From Hemerocallis citrina (lineage: Eukaryota; Streptophyta; Magnoliopsida; Asparagales; Asphodelaceae), in the NCBI GenBank assembly GCA_017893485.1, contig JACEHZ010000594.1:519501-583500 (forward strand): DNA of 64,000 nt, in the 5' to 3' direction. Both the position numbers and the translations under genes were made by a program. Below are positions 31,823 through 45,035 of this stretch, piece by piece. The notes beneath the pieces are model-generated. The model did not search any database. It was not told the DNA's origin and saw only the letters and a list, made by a program, of their open reading frames with translations. Each line of letters starts with the position of its first letter. Position 1 is the first letter of the stretch.

Positions 31823-32980
31823 ATATAATTATATTTAATAATAATATAAGTTAATATTTTGGTACGAGTTGCTAAATACTGGTCTAATGTAAGACTAATT
31901 GACAGGAGTGCCTTAGGAACTAGGAAGGTAGTTGCACCGATAATAATATAACAACAGAAGGATAGCACTTTTAGGCTCCAAGATAAATAGCCAAGGATTT
32001 ATTATGCATTATACACATTAATCAACTTTCAAATCCATTCTCTTCTTGAAACACCTAATTAGGTTCAATTTGGAAAATAGATCATTCTCTTTAGATGCCA
32101 TAGTTTTATACCCTCTTTGAAATATATCAGAACTAAGTCGAACTAAAACATTAATTAGCTTCCATTTGGGAACCGAGGTTAGGTAAAATAACTGGAGATA
32201 CATGGTGGTATGCAGGATACCTATAATTATTCTATTTTTCGGTCCGTTTAGAAACAATTGTGAAGGTAAGATAACTATAGGTATCTTAACTTTGCGGATA
32301 AAAAAAAGTTGAGATACCTACTATTATCTCACCTTCAATAAAACTTAAGTTGTGTCACCTTCAAGGCCAAATGCTTTTAGAAACTTTCTATAGGTATGTA
32401 AACTATCTAGGTAGGGACAAACAACCTATAGATAGCATACCTCTATCTTCACTTTGGCATCTAAACTTTGTTTCCAAATGGGGCCAAATAGTTTTATGCT
32501 TGAATATTTCGGGTATGGTTTCTGAAAGCAGCTCTAGATGCTTCTCAAATTTGCTGTTGATTCTTAAAATAGATGTTTTTTTTATTTATTTATTATATTT
32601 TTTTGACACCTCAAAACTCCAAACTCTGCTATTTTCATATTTCATCAGAAATATTCATATATTCATATTTCAACCTAATGCTTCTAGAAACTCACTTATT
32701 AAGTTTCACTACTCATCCATAATCAGAAATATACAAAGCTTTGAATCCAACATGAAGGCAGAAGACATTTGAATTCCTAATTAAATTAACCTGAGGCATC
32801 TTCTTCATCATTTAAATCTGTTTTCTTCTTTTTCTATCATCCTCTTCAACTTAGGAATGTGTCCTCCCTTGGCTAAATCCTAACCTAACTCATCTTTTCT
32901 ATGTGATTTAAAAAGCATGCGATATGCACTTTGAGCACTATTTTTTTTTATATAAAAAAAAATCATCCTCCCTGCCCCCC
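31823..32980. other. Interval without gene; local inverted repeats
   Basis: Around 32265-32340 'gataactataggtatctt' and 'gagatacctactattatctc' form an imperfect hairpin. 'ttccaaatggggcc' near 32474 and 'ccatttgggaacc' near 32162 could be mirrored ends of an old element, but no TSD was found. Frames here have no domain. Confidence 0.4.
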
Positions 32981-32989
32981 CTTATACTG

Positions 32990-33402
32990 GAATTTTTTAC
33001 CAAACTATCCCACTTTTTCTAAGTATGTGCGAAACTGTCCCTGTTTGAAATTTTAATACCAAAATATCCCTATTGCTAACGGGGTTAACGAGTCTAGTAG
33101 TTTCCCTAGTGTTAACCTTGTTAGCGTGCTGATGGGGATACAACTTTTCCCCTTGAGTGGGGATTTTCAGAAAACTCATCCAATATAGACTCGTTAACCC
33201 CGTTAGCGGTAGTATTTAAACTACTCGGGTTAACGGGGTTAACGTTTGTAGTTGGGACAGTGAGGGAGACTTTTTCAAAGAGTGGTTTCACTTGAAAATA
33301 ACCTAGTATAGGGACGTTAACCCTGTTAGCGCGCCTATTTAAACCAGGCGCGCTAATCGGGTTAGCGTGTGTCGTTTGAGTGAGTTTTAAATAAGACACA
33401 CT
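32990..33402 (+). repeat. Left terminal inverted repeat of the MULE
   Basis: It contains several palindromic units with GTTAACCCCGTTAGCG-like cores (around 33075, 33115, 33190, 33230, 33315 and 33355). The same order is found in the right repeat at 58735-59147. Confidence 0.9.
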
Positions 33403-33816
33403 GATAGGTAACATCATTATACTTTTAGTGTCTCTCTTTCTTCTCTTTCTCCCCCAATTTCGGAACCCAACTTCAAAACCCTAGCATCCCAACTGTAGAT
33501 CTTAGTCCAAAATTACTCTACAAAATCTTAAAGGGATATTTTTCTTCTTCTCTCACATTCATCTTCTTCTTCTGTGACACTCATATATCCTCCCACTCTG
33601 AAAATCCTAAATCCATGTTTGGGGTATTGTTAGTTTGGGGATTTACATAGCAGATTTTTTTTATCAACCCATTCACTATCCCGTCTTCTTCAAGCTCGAA
33701 ATTCCTCATCTATTCTAATCATCCATTTGAAGGTATGATTTTTATATCATTTTATCGAATACATTTTATATAGTAGATATTGATTTTTTTTATTTTTTTT
33801 AAAAATATGTATAGGT

Positions 33817-36365
33817 ATGGATTATGATCTTCCTATTTGGCTTTATTTTGGTGGTGAGATTAACCGTGACCCAAAAATAGGTTGTTCTTATAGTGCCGTT
33901 GATCTCGAAATAATTTGGGTACCTCGTACAATCACAATAGAAGAACTTGTAGAGAAGGTTTATGAGGTCACTAATTGGGATATAGAACGATGGAAGATTA
34001 AAATTTTAGCCCGTTATGCAGCGGAAAAAGGTGATAGTCAATATTTTATGACTGTGTCCGTAGGAAACGATAACTCTCTGAAGTCCATGATTGGTGAACA
34101 CTTGATCCGAATTTTAGTTGGTTTGCACTAGAGCTATATATTCAGCAAATTGAAAATATTAATGCCCAACCACATGCTAACCCTGGTTCAAGCTCCGCTC
34201 GTGAATTGCCGATCCGTAAGATCATTTTGAATCCAGTTTAAACATCCCAAGAAATCCCTTCGTCCTCACAAGAACACACCTTTCCAAATGCTACAAGTTC
34301 GGATCATACTGAATTTGAATTGTCAGGTCAACCAAATTTGGATAATGATTACGTTCCGAATGCCAATTTTTTCGGGATATTTGAAAATGCTACCGTTAAT
34401 AATGATTTAGTTGATGATGAAGAAGAAGACGAAGAAACAGGTGATGAAGCTGAAGCGGGATTACATAATGAAGATGAGGAAGAAGTATACGTTTATTTGA
34501 ATATTAATATAAATGAGTATTGATGTCGATGTGAACTTTACTGATGGCTTCAATAATGTCAACGCTCATGTTACCGAGAAAATGACACAAAGTGCAAGAG
34601 TAAATCATGGTCCACAAGAATCGTCCGGTTCATCTACCGTAGATGAGTTTATCACAATGAAATCTTCACCTACCATCTTTGTTGTAAAATGTAAATTGGC
34701 TCCGAGAAAACATTCACTTGAGGAGTTGGTGCAAATCCCACCGGTTGCAAGTGAGGGTAGTTGTCTGTGGCGATTATGTGCAATTGTTCCGAAGGGCTGG
34801 ACAAATTTTGTGGTTAAAAAACTAGTAGGGCCGCATACATGTGTGAATCCCGCATTGAGTCAAGATCATTGCAAAGTTGACGCTAAACTTGTATGCAGTT
34901 TGATTATGAATGTTGTGAAGGCTCAGATAGGAATTACACCGCGTGCAATAATTGAGATAGTCAAACTTAAATTGAATTATCAGATATCTTATAGGAATGT
35001 TTGGATTGCAAAACAAAAATCTATTGAGAACTTGTACGGATCATTTGAAGAGGCGTACACTAAGTTGCCTTTACTTCTATCAGCAATACAAGCAGCAAAT
35101 CCAGGAATTGTTGTCAATTGGGATAAGTATGAATCCGGTCCTGGCGAAGAAACATTCATGGGTGTGTTTTGGGCATTTGGTGCTTCAATTGAAGGGTTTA
35201 AGTCCTGCAGACCTGTTATAAGTGTTGATAGAACACACTTGTATGGTAAATATAAGGGTTGTTTGTTAATAGCAGTCACACCGGACGCGAATGATTGTTT
35301 GTTTCCATTTGCTTTCGCAATAGTTGACGGAGAGTGTTTATACATGGACATGATTTATGAGCTGTATTCGTTCCTATGTCACAGATCGGTTTGGTTTATG
35401 TGTTATATCTGATCGCCACGCAGGTATTTTGGCTGCCATTGAATCGCAGAATGGTGCATGGAACGAACCCAATGCTTATCATCGTTATTGTATGCGACAT
35501 TTTGTTACCAATTTCTTTACCAAATTTGGTAGCAAAGCAATGATGACGAAAGTCAAAATTATAGCATGTCAAAACCAACCGAAAAAATTTCAAAGCAAAC
35601 TCGCGGAATTGAAAACAGTAAATGCGGATGCGACAAATTGGTTGAAAGAGAAAATAGTTGAGAAAATCAGTAGTTTTCAACTCGGTTTTGAAAGGTGTGC
35701 GTAGTTTACCAGTAACTGCAATTGTGGACATGATTTTTTACCGTCTTAATTCGTACTTTGCCACACGACGTCAGTTAGCCAACAAGCTAATTACTGAGGG
35801 TAAAATTTTTGCACGAAGAGTACAGAATTTGATAGATCTCTGGCGTGAAAGAGCCAACATGCATGAGGTGATATTGTTTAGCCATCAACCTGGAGTTTTT
35901 GCAGTCAAAACAGGTATACGAAGAGTAGGTGGGAATCAAAAGGGTGGTAACTTGCACACCGTTAACTGGGACAATAAAACATGTACTTATCAAAAATTTC
36001 AGTTATATCATATACCATGTTCTCATGTTCTAGTAGCTTATGCATATCGCGCTATTGATTACAAACCGTATGTTGATACATTCTACTCAACTATTTCGTT
36101 AGCACAAACATGGGCTCCCAATTTTCATCCAACACTATATCCTTCATATTGGCCAGTTAATACTGGAAACAAACTTGTACCTGATGCGAGCCTTCAACGT
36201 TCTCAGAAAGTTCGGTCGAAGAGTACGAGAGTACGTAATGATATGGATGTACGAGATGAGTCTAGCAGGGCTTCGGTAATGACATGTTCAAAATGTGGTT
36301 TGAGGGGTCACAATAAACGCCGGTGTCGGAAAAACTCAAGTCAATCTACTCAAAGCCAACATTGA
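33817..36365 (+). pseudogene. MULE transposase (MuDR-type), decayed
   Basis: The enzyme would cut and rejoin the element ends in the nucleus. Pieces in order: an N-terminal domain at 33817-34131; an acidic linker at 34320-34523; a MuDR-type DNA-binding region at 34680-35040; the catalytic DDE region with VISVDRTHLYGKYKGCLL (first Asp codon 35227-35229, with Arg where Gly is usual) and, in another frame, CVISDRHAGI (second Asp 35411-35413) and the YHRYCMRHF motif. From 35658 come a SWIM-type zinc-finger region ending YHIPCSHVL and a CX2CX4HX4C knuckle (CSKCGLRGHNKRRC, about 36289). At least four frame breaks and a missing segment before SVLKGVRSLP show it is inactive. The SWIM finger lacks its second Cys. 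Confidence 0.9.
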
Positions 36366-36484
36366 GCTGTTTTAGAGTTTTGTTAGTTGAATTTTTTTAA
36401 TTATGTAATATTTAAGTTGGAAGTTTGTATGGAATCATGAATTTGAAGTTGTCATATTTGTATGATATATGTTATTTTGAAAGT

Positions 36485-36690
36485 TAACGACTACGCAGAT
36501 GAGAAAATTCAAGAATGTTGATACTTTGTGGAAATTCAAGTTACTAAGACTCGTTAACTCAGTTAACTCAGTTTACCAAGGCCGTTAACTGAGTTAACGA
36601 CTGTGGAGATTCTTCACTTTCCAGAAAGTTGAAACTTTCTGAAAATTGAAGTTACTAAGACTCGTTAACTCAGTTAACGGCCTTGGTTTT
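36485..36690. repeat. Palindromic repeats left of the mitochondrial-like block
   Basis: Two units of about 100 bp contain GTTAACTGAGTTAAC or GTTAACTCAGTTAAC and 'gattcttcactttccagaaa'. They are related to the units at 44774-45030. The last one ends in GGCCTTGGTTTT exactly where the foreign block begins. Confidence 0.85.
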
Positions 36691-39600
36691 GTTCTCATTC
36701 ATTCTACTTCGACCACCCTTTGGGCTTAGTTACGCTACTTGCCTCAGGAGAGATTCCCCGTCAATTCTCTTTCCTTTTCTCTGCTTTGTCTATGGCCATA
36801 GAAAGAAACTGAAGTGGATGGACCCTATCTTCGGTTATCACTTGATCGATCTAATCTCTTCTGTCCTATCTTCTATAACCCGACAGGATTTCAGAACAGA
36901 AACTACCGGAGTCACATCTAGCTATCAAAGAAGAAGCTTACAGTCCTTTTGACGATCGACTGCTAAAGATCTTGAATAAAGCATTGTTTGCAGAGGAGAC
37001 AAACTTGGATTCTTCCCGAAGGTCTTCCTTGCTTGCTGAAGTGAACAGGGGCGGTACCAACTACGACTAGAAAGTGGTCACTCCTGTCAATTAATACCAT
37101 TCATAGCTGTCCATATTAGTAACATAGCCGTAACGACTTTGTTTTACTGCTCGAGGTGGTGTTTTATATATTAACTTAATTATAAGCTTGCATAATGCTC
37201 TTTCTATTTGTTTTCTTCTGCCGAACCGAACGAAGACAGTTTCTCTCCCCTCTGTACCTATTGCACTGATCTCCTCTTTCACTCTCTTTCTTCATTCAGG
37301 AGAGGATTAGATTGAATCGGGAACAGAAAACGAAGCAGGAACAGAGCTTTGGTCGAGTTTGCTTCACTTCCTGAGCCCTCACCACTTCCTGCAACAGCTA
37401 ACAGGGGGCGTTTAGGACAACTCGTTCATTTAGCACAACTGAATTCCCTGTATAGAATGGAAAAGAAGGCTGGACTCTCATAGGCCCCTGTAGTTTAGTT
37501 AGTAGAAATCTTTCTCCCCTCTGGTAACTATGATTGAGTGCTCGGGCCTAAAATAGATCGAATAATTCCTTCTCCCCCTGCCTTTGACTCTTCAAGCAAG
37601 ACTGCCGTGGCTGCTATCCTATCATGGATCTTCAGATTTCACTCTTTCTTTAGGGTCCTACTGATAGGTATGGTGGGCAGTCAAAGAAATAGGCCTTGCG
37701 AATCTTTCTTCAATTATTTGTAAGGCTCATTCACCAAGGCTTATACTCCTAGATATATACATTATGGGACTATCAGTCAACAGGCTTTGTCAACAGGTTC
37801 GGATACTGGGTAAAGGTCAAAAACTTCTCCATCATTGGTGGTGAAGGCTAAATAGGGTCGGCCACAGGAGCAACCTAGGCTTCTACTCTCTAGCTCTACC
37901 GCTGGTGCTATTTCATCCGCCTCCACAAGCTGCGAACTCTTCGTAGTAGCGCGGGATTCTACTGTTTATTAAGGCCGCTTAGGGCTCACTCGACTTGGTC
38001 TCCACGCTACCACTGACTAGGTGACCAACCACTCCTTCCCTTGCTTCTTATGAAAGTGATTCCTAACACCGGTTATTTGAAATGGCAGGGGATACCGCTA
38101 TTCCACTTATTTGACGATCATGTCTCTTTCCACTCGAGGACATTCTTTGAAAGAAGAGACTTATTCATCAAGCCTGCAGTTACGCCTTTTTAGAATCCCG
38201 GATAAGCAGCTAAGATTGAAATAGCGCAGCGGATCTTGCTTAACATTATAGACTCTACTTAGTTGCTTACCCTCGCTGGTGGACTAGTTTAATTAGAGGA
38301 TGGGACGGCTCAAATCAATCGAATACCGTTCGTGACCTGCCCTAGAGCCTCTAGGATCAGTGGGTAAGTCGAATCCGGGGAGGAAAAAGTAGGCGATGAT
38401 AGATATTCTTCAGATTTGCTGCTTTCTTACTTATCTTATTAAGATAATGGAATCCATTCTCTGCCCTGTCTGATATTACTATAGGGTCTGTCTGCTTTTC
38501 TACTTGATTCCGCTAGCCATTCCTCTCTGTGAACGCTTGGCCACTCTATTGCTATTGTCGCCTTCCAGCCCAGCCCGCCCTTGGCTTCACCCCTTCTACA
38601 GTAGCCCTGCCTCCAACCGTGAGCCATTATTGTGTGACTTATTAAAGGCTTCCTTCCTCCGTTGCTTCAGAAAAGAGAAGAGCACCAACGACAACAGCTA
38701 ATTCAACTAAATCAATGGCACGTGGGGGCCTTCCTAAAAGAAAGAAATGACTTACCGGATTAGGACTTTGCTTCTCTAAAGAGATTTCCCGGTGTTTTCT
38801 CCTCCCTTCTACTTTAATCTAGTTAGTAACCAATCCTCCACCAGGAGTTCAGAGTCGACAGGAGCGAACAGATAAGAGCTATACCACACACCTGCTGTCT
38901 TCTTCCTTCAACCCTGCTGCTTGGCATGGAAGGCATTCTCGCAAGATAAAAGCAATTCTACTTGAGCAATTCGTATTATTATTTCGGGAGTCAAGTCTTT
39001 TTTCACAACCATGCTACCACGCCTATCTCTAATTGAGCAATCCTTGTGAATAGCTGAAATCCGAAACTCATTAAGCTCAAGTTAGTGGGATCGATCTCTT
39101 CTATTCTACTATTGTCTTTCCTTTGAATCTTGAGAACCTTACCCCGGAACAATGCCATTAAGCTTCCCTAGTCCCGACATGCCATTACTTATCCGTCTGG
39201 GCAAGGAAGAACAGCGGAGGCAACCTCCACTTGGATCAACTACCTTGACTTTAGAGATGGGAAAGGAGTAAGAACTGATAGCCATTTCTCCGTGAGGATG
39301 AAATGAATGCCTTTAGAATGCCCGACCCACCAAGACTTATTATCCTTACTCCAACAAATTCAAAGCGGGTAGACCTTTAGATTAGACAATTCCTACTGCT
39401 GTGCTAAAGGCTAAAGAGGCAAGAAGAAGATCTTACTCAACAAGAGTTAAGGAAGAGATGCACCTAGCGGATAGAGAATTGAACATTCTCCGATCTATGG
39501 AAAAGAAGACCAATTGTTGCTCGACCTCGACCAAACCAATCTCAAGTAGAAGCCAAGGAAGGACAATCACCGGATTCGTTCAAAAGAACAGATGCCAGAC

Positions 39601-42600
39601 TTCACCAAGTCAAGTCTATTTCTCCTTGAAGCGAGGGTGGCGACTCTGATCTTCACGTTACGAGGGCGCCCTAGAATCAGAACTCGGAAAGGCTACTGAG
39701 TCACTTGGCTTCGTTCACTCCTAAAGAAGTGAATCCCGGGAAGTGAACTCCGAAATCAGTTACTACTATAAAGGGGTTCAGGTGAGGAGGAATTGAATCT
39801 GCCTGGAGCGAGCCAGGTCTGGTTCCCCATAGCCTTCTTTCTTTATTCTTTATCGCCTAGTCTTTCGGACGTGGGATCTTTCTTTAATAAATCCATTTAC
39901 CTTGCTAGCCTAAGGCAGTTCTCCCTTCTAACCAAAAGGAAACCAAGGAAAGCAGTCAAGTTTAAACCTCTGACTTGGTTCAAATAACCCAATGGGCGTA
40001 CAAATATCTTCTTCGAAAGGACCAAGAGAGTCTTTATTTACGCTATTCTTCGCATCTCGAGAGAAGTAGCCGATTAGTGAGCATCCCATCTCATAAGGAA
40101 AGCCTTAAGGCCCTGGCTTGGTTGCGGGGGAGAAGGACTAAGGATCAGTCTAATGGGACCTAGAGGAGATAGAAGCTGTAGTTAGTGAGTTGCCTGCCTT
40201 CGGGCTGAACTGCTGACTCTAGAAATGTCTTATTAAGTTAAGAGTAGCCTAGCAATGCTCAAAGATCTTGCCTAGCGGGAAGGATTGCTGCTAGATTCTA
40301 TGATAGAACTACTTCCCTAAGGTATAACTTCGAGGACACTAATAGTTGTTAACTAGTAGCTCTGACTTTCTTATATGTACGGGCCTTTGCTTTTAGACCC
40401 GATTTGTCGACTTCAAGCTTTAATAGCTCCTGCTCTTAGCTCGGGTTCCTGCTTAATGGAATGAGGCGTCCCTTGTTCCTTCTTTTGCAATACTTCGTGT
40501 CTTCCATGCCCCGCTTCAATCTCTTACTTGCTTTGGTGCCTGGTACAAGTCTGCCTTCGAATAAGCAATCCAATCACAAAGGCCTGTCGGTCATAGGCTC
40601 AGCCCTTGCAATTGGTCAGCTACACGCGTCACTTTCATTTCCTATTTTATATGCCACTTCCCGGTCAACGCGAATAGATTCTTTGCTTCTTTATCCCGTC
40701 TGTTAGAAAGATGTGATCTACTTGCCTCCATTTCACCTTGGCAAAAGAGCGAGCTGCAACTTCTAAGGTCCATAAGGAAGTTCCTGGAGCTCCCCCGATT
40801 TAGGTACCTCAGACAAGACCTTTTTCAAGAGTGCCCCTTTGGGATGGGATGACAAGAGAATCTTCCGCTGGGGAACCTTCTTCCTTATCTTATATCGGAT
40901 CTTATAATTGTAGAGGCCACAAGTAGCACAGTCTTTTCACCCAGCACGCTTACTCCTCCAAATATGAAGATAAGCCAGACTGAAGGACCCTTTCTCGAGG
41001 AAAAGCTTCTTATGCCAAGTATACCAGACTTTTCAAGAAGGTTGTGAATGTCGGTTCTCATCGCTAACAAATTGCCTTCTTCAACCCAAAGGAAGTGAAA
41101 GGCAAAGGGGCGGATGGGAAGAGTCGGGGCTTTGTTTGACCTTTTGAAGAAGAAGAAGAAAAGGAATAGGCTAGAAACCCTGTTCAATAAAGGGGAGAGC
41201 ACTACTTGTACTAGACAAGGTTAATAGAATTGAAGCGTAGCTTGGTTGGCTACTCAACTAAAACAAGGGGGAATTCCGCAACTAGTTAGATTATGTCTCG
41301 AAAGCCACCCGAGTTAGACTAACAGGAACAAAAGGTATCCATGAAATCGAGGAAGCGAAAGCACGCCCTACTCAATAAGCCCTACTCAATAAGCACGCTA
41401 GGATAGAAGATCATGTCAGAGAAAATCTTACTATATCTTCCTAATAGAACTCCTCCTTCTTAGCTCAGCTTGATCAGGAGTTGCACTCTTTGTAAGACTT
41501 GCTATTCTCTTTTTGCCAGTCTTAGGAGATATAGGAAGTCCATTCTCCCGAATACCCTCTAACTCCTCATGCAACGTCGGGGAAGCAGTTGAAACTCGTT
41601 ATCTTGTCTTGAATTGGGAACCCTACCTACTCTAGAGCTCAACAATCAGAAATTGAGCCTTTGCCAAGCCAAGGAAAAAGCAGGCAAGGGATCCAGAGGT
41701 AGAACCGGGAGATCAAAGAAAGAATGACTTCCTCACAAAGCATAAAGAAAAGCACGCTAGCTAGTAGCCAGGAAAAAGAGAGACGGATATAAGAGGGGCC
41801 GTGTCCTCGCTGGAGCCAACCCAGTTTCTCCTCTCTAAGAGTCCAACCTTACTTATTGAATTCCCTCAAAATGGGCACTCGAGCGTCTTTCATTCCCTCT
41901 CTCGAATCTATGCCCGCTTTTCGTCGAATTCAAGATTCAGGAGTTCCACAAGTACCGAAAGCGAAAGACTTAAAAAAGGAGAATGACAAGCGGAAGGTAA
42001 CGGGGAGACAGGAGTGAGGCAGGCGCAATATCAAGGGTTAAGAGCCTCCAACGCCTCTAAAGTCGAAGTAGAAAAGCTGAACTTAGGTTTAAGATAGAAC
42101 TACTTCCCTAAGATATGACTTCTATGAATAGTTGGTAATAGATAGATAAAGTTATAAGTTCAGAGTTGTATTCCCATTTCTTAGTTACCGTCGACAGGTA
42201 GCTTAAGACAAGCAATAGGAAAGAGTTTCTAATCGGTATAAAGAGTGACAGAGTTAAGAGCTAAGGCAAGATTGAGAGAGTTCTGTCTTTCTATGTTACC
42301 GAGCTAATAGGTAGAGAAAGAGCTATGAGTTGACGGGAAAATAGAGTTCTTCCCAATAAGAGATATTCCGGGTTCCTACCTTCCGGAATGAGTTGCTAAT
42401 TTGTGTTAGAAAGAGCCGAGGACAGGTAAGTGAATGCGCTTATTCGGGAAAGAGTTGTTGTTGACTTGCTTTACAGAAGAGATTCGATTCCTTTTGGCTA
42501 CTATTAATTAGTAGGTGTCCTAGATCTTATTCCCAAGGGTAGTAATTCTATCTTTGAATAGCAATTCGGGAAAGATTTGTTTCATGAAACCCGTCCTTTT

Positions 42601-44770
42601 GTCCTAAACAGGATCAGGAGTGAGAGACAAGCCAAGGGAATGAGTTTCGTCGAGGAAGAAGAGAGTTCCTTCTTTCTTTCGTTGTTACTTTGCAGATTCG
42701 GTGTTAGCAAGAGTTTCGATTCCGATTTCTTTCTTTCTTAGTTGCTTTTTCGTTCCGTTGCTTTCAGGTTGGTTTTCCGGGTTTCAATCTATGTTTCTGA
42801 TCTAGGATCTAGATACCATATACCGGTGCAAAGCCCTACTCGCTTCTAACTTTTAGAGCGGATTTCTCTAGATGAATAGTCGGAAGGGCTAACAAGTAAA
42901 GCAAGCGACTTAGAATGCCTATTTACGTTCCCCAAACTGGACCGAACAGTTGAATAACTCGAGAATTAAGGTTAGAAAGCAAAGGTCAACTATTAAGGTA
43001 AGGAGCGGGATCTGCCAACCAAGGCCTAGCTCCTAGCTTTTTCTTCTCCCGCATCTAGCTGACCCCCTTTCATCCGCGAATCTGGATCTTAGGGTTCAAC
43101 TGCTGGGGCTGGTACCTCAGGGTCAGAGTACTCTTACTACTCCTAAGTTGTTTGATTTGAGTCAATAGAAAAGTATTCCCAAGCTTCTGTCTTTGGCTGT
43201 TGCTAGCCAGGAGGAAAGTCAATCAGTAACACAGCAGTAGTGAAAGCTAGGATGCCTTACGGGCAGAGCACGAGGTGCTACTTTAGGTTTAGGAGCGAGC
43301 TAAGGCGACTGCTTTTCCCAGTCAAGTAAGAAGGCATGGAACCCATCTGCAGCACTTGGATGACTAGCTTTAGAAGCAGAAAACGGACCCGACTTCTCCC
43401 ACATTGAAAACGAGTATTCGGAAGGATTGACCTGCATTCTGTCTAGGGAAAACATAGCGCTCTCAAGCAAGAGCAATTTGTCCTAATCAGACTTGACTTC
43501 CTTATTAATAGGGCTCCACGCTTGCTTTCTTCTTGGGAACCTTATCTTCCTCTCATGTTGACTCGCTTTGTTCTCGGTTCCCCACTCAAGGAAGGGAGGG
43601 TTTGGTGTTCAGTCAATCCCTAGCTGTTAGGAAGGAAAGACTTATTCCAAGGCTAAAACGCCCGTCTCTGATTTATTCAATTTCCATCTCATATAGGACT
43701 AGGACCGGATAAAATAAGTCAAATATTGCAGATACCGCCCCTAGTAGAATACTGTGGAATGGAAAAAAGACCGGGTTTATGAGCATTCAATTGAATAAAA
43801 TCTGTTTTCTAGGGGATGTAGCTGATTGACTTCGATATGGTTCCATCTCATATACCGGGACTTTGAATCAACCATGTTTTCCCTAAGAGCGATGATCTAA
43901 ATCTGGAAATGTGTCAACTCATATACGGGTACTTTGAATAAACCGCGTTTTCAACCGTTGAGGGATCGATTTCATTCATTCAAGTTCACGCTCATATAGC
44001 GGCAAAAGTAAGGAAAATGCATCGATTCTGATTCAAAAATATTAGTAAATCAGCGATTCAAGCGAAAATCCCGGCTTTCGTGACACTTTCTTGATTCTAG
44101 GCTCAAAACATTAGTGAAATGGGCTTGCAAGCTCAAATCCCGGCTTTCTTGACACGAATCCTCTTGATCATGGGACCTTCGCAAGTAAATCATCGATTCA
44201 AGCAAAAAAACACGGGTTTTGTAACATCATACCAATCTAGATCAAACTTTACTAGGGGAACTCCAGTTCATGCCCAAAACACGGGTTTCGTGACATCATA
44301 TCGATTAAGAACGACACTTCCCTAGCAAAAGAAGATTCAAGCCTATTTTCCCGGGTTAGCTAAATAAAAAGCTAGAAATAGAACTTGCTCAGTCAGTCTC
44401 ATAGTTCTAGAAAGAAATATTAGTTAGTTTAGTAGTATAGTATAGCGAGCGCTAGCGCGAAAGCCGTTGCTTGTTGGGATCACATCAGAAGAGCTTAAGT
44501 AATAAGGGCCGATGCTATGATCTTATGCCGTCTACGAGTTCTGCTTCAACGCAACAGAGCAGCTCTCATACGCAAGGCGATAAAGTGCGGGTGGAGGACC
44601 AGAGTTCATGTCGAGGGGGCGGAGCGGCCCCTTCCAAGGACATGGAGAGACAGAAGAAGACTGGCCTAGTTTTGAGGCAGCGCCACAGGGATCTTCGACA
44701 TCTTCGATAAAGCCAGCAGGGAGAGACTTGCTGGAGGATACGCGGGAGGATCAACTTTACCACAGATATG
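36691..44770. other. Mitochondrial-like DNA insertion (NUMT), about 8.1 kb
   Basis: Base composition and texture change sharply: moderate GC, frequent 'aagaaag/ctttctt' words, no transposon ends and no long frames. This resembles non-coding DNA of plant mitochondrial genomes. It interrupts the MULE between two halves of a palindromic repeat. No mitochondrial protein or tRNA gene was recognised, so the assignment rests on composition and style only. Internal diverged repeats occur at 40300-40350/42090-42140 and at 43680-44310. The small frames (for example 39401-39649, 40461-40706, 44471-44710) have no known domain. Confidence 0.5.
43680..44320. repeat. Two families of short diverged repeats in the NUMT-like block
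   Basis: 'ctcatata-c-ggactttgaat'-type units occur at about 43690, 43848, 43918 and 43990. 'cccggctttcgtgacac / acacgggtttcgtgacatcata'-type units occur at about 44070, 44138, 44210 and 44278. Spacing in both families is about 70 bp, with strong divergence between copies. Confidence 0.6.
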
Positions 44771-44773
44771 AAG

Positions 44774-45035
44774 GCCATTAACTGAGTTAACGACTGTGGA
44801 GATTCTTCACCTTTCAGAAAGTTGAAACTTTCTGAAAATTGAAGTTACCAAGGCCATTAACTCAGTTAACGACTGTGGAGATTCTTCACTTTCCAGAAAG
44901 TTGAAACTTTCTGGAAATTGAAGTTACTAACACTCGTTAACTCAGTTAACAACCTTGGTTTTACCAAGGCCGTTAACTGAGTTAACAAAACCAAGGCCGT
45001 TAACTGAGTTAACGACTGTGTACATCCTTCACTAT
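44774..45035. repeat. Palindromic repeats right of the mitochondrial-like block
   Basis: About two and a half units with GTTAACTGAGTTAAC / GTTAACTCAGTTAAC and the spacer 'gattcttcac-ttccagaaagttgaaactttctg'. They belong to the same family as 36485-36690. One intact junction of two units at about 44940-44975 reads CCTTGGTTTTACCAAGG, which shows what the interrupted joint looked like. Confidence 0.88.

Noticed and set aside
44471..44710. 79-codon Ser/Gln-rich frame in the mitochondrial-like block
   Set aside because: No known mitochondrial or nuclear protein recognised. The length is compatible with chance.
36691..44770. Plastid origin of the foreign block
   Set aside because: No plastid gene, rRNA or typical plastid operon was recognised in 8 kb, whereas plastid DNA is gene-dense.
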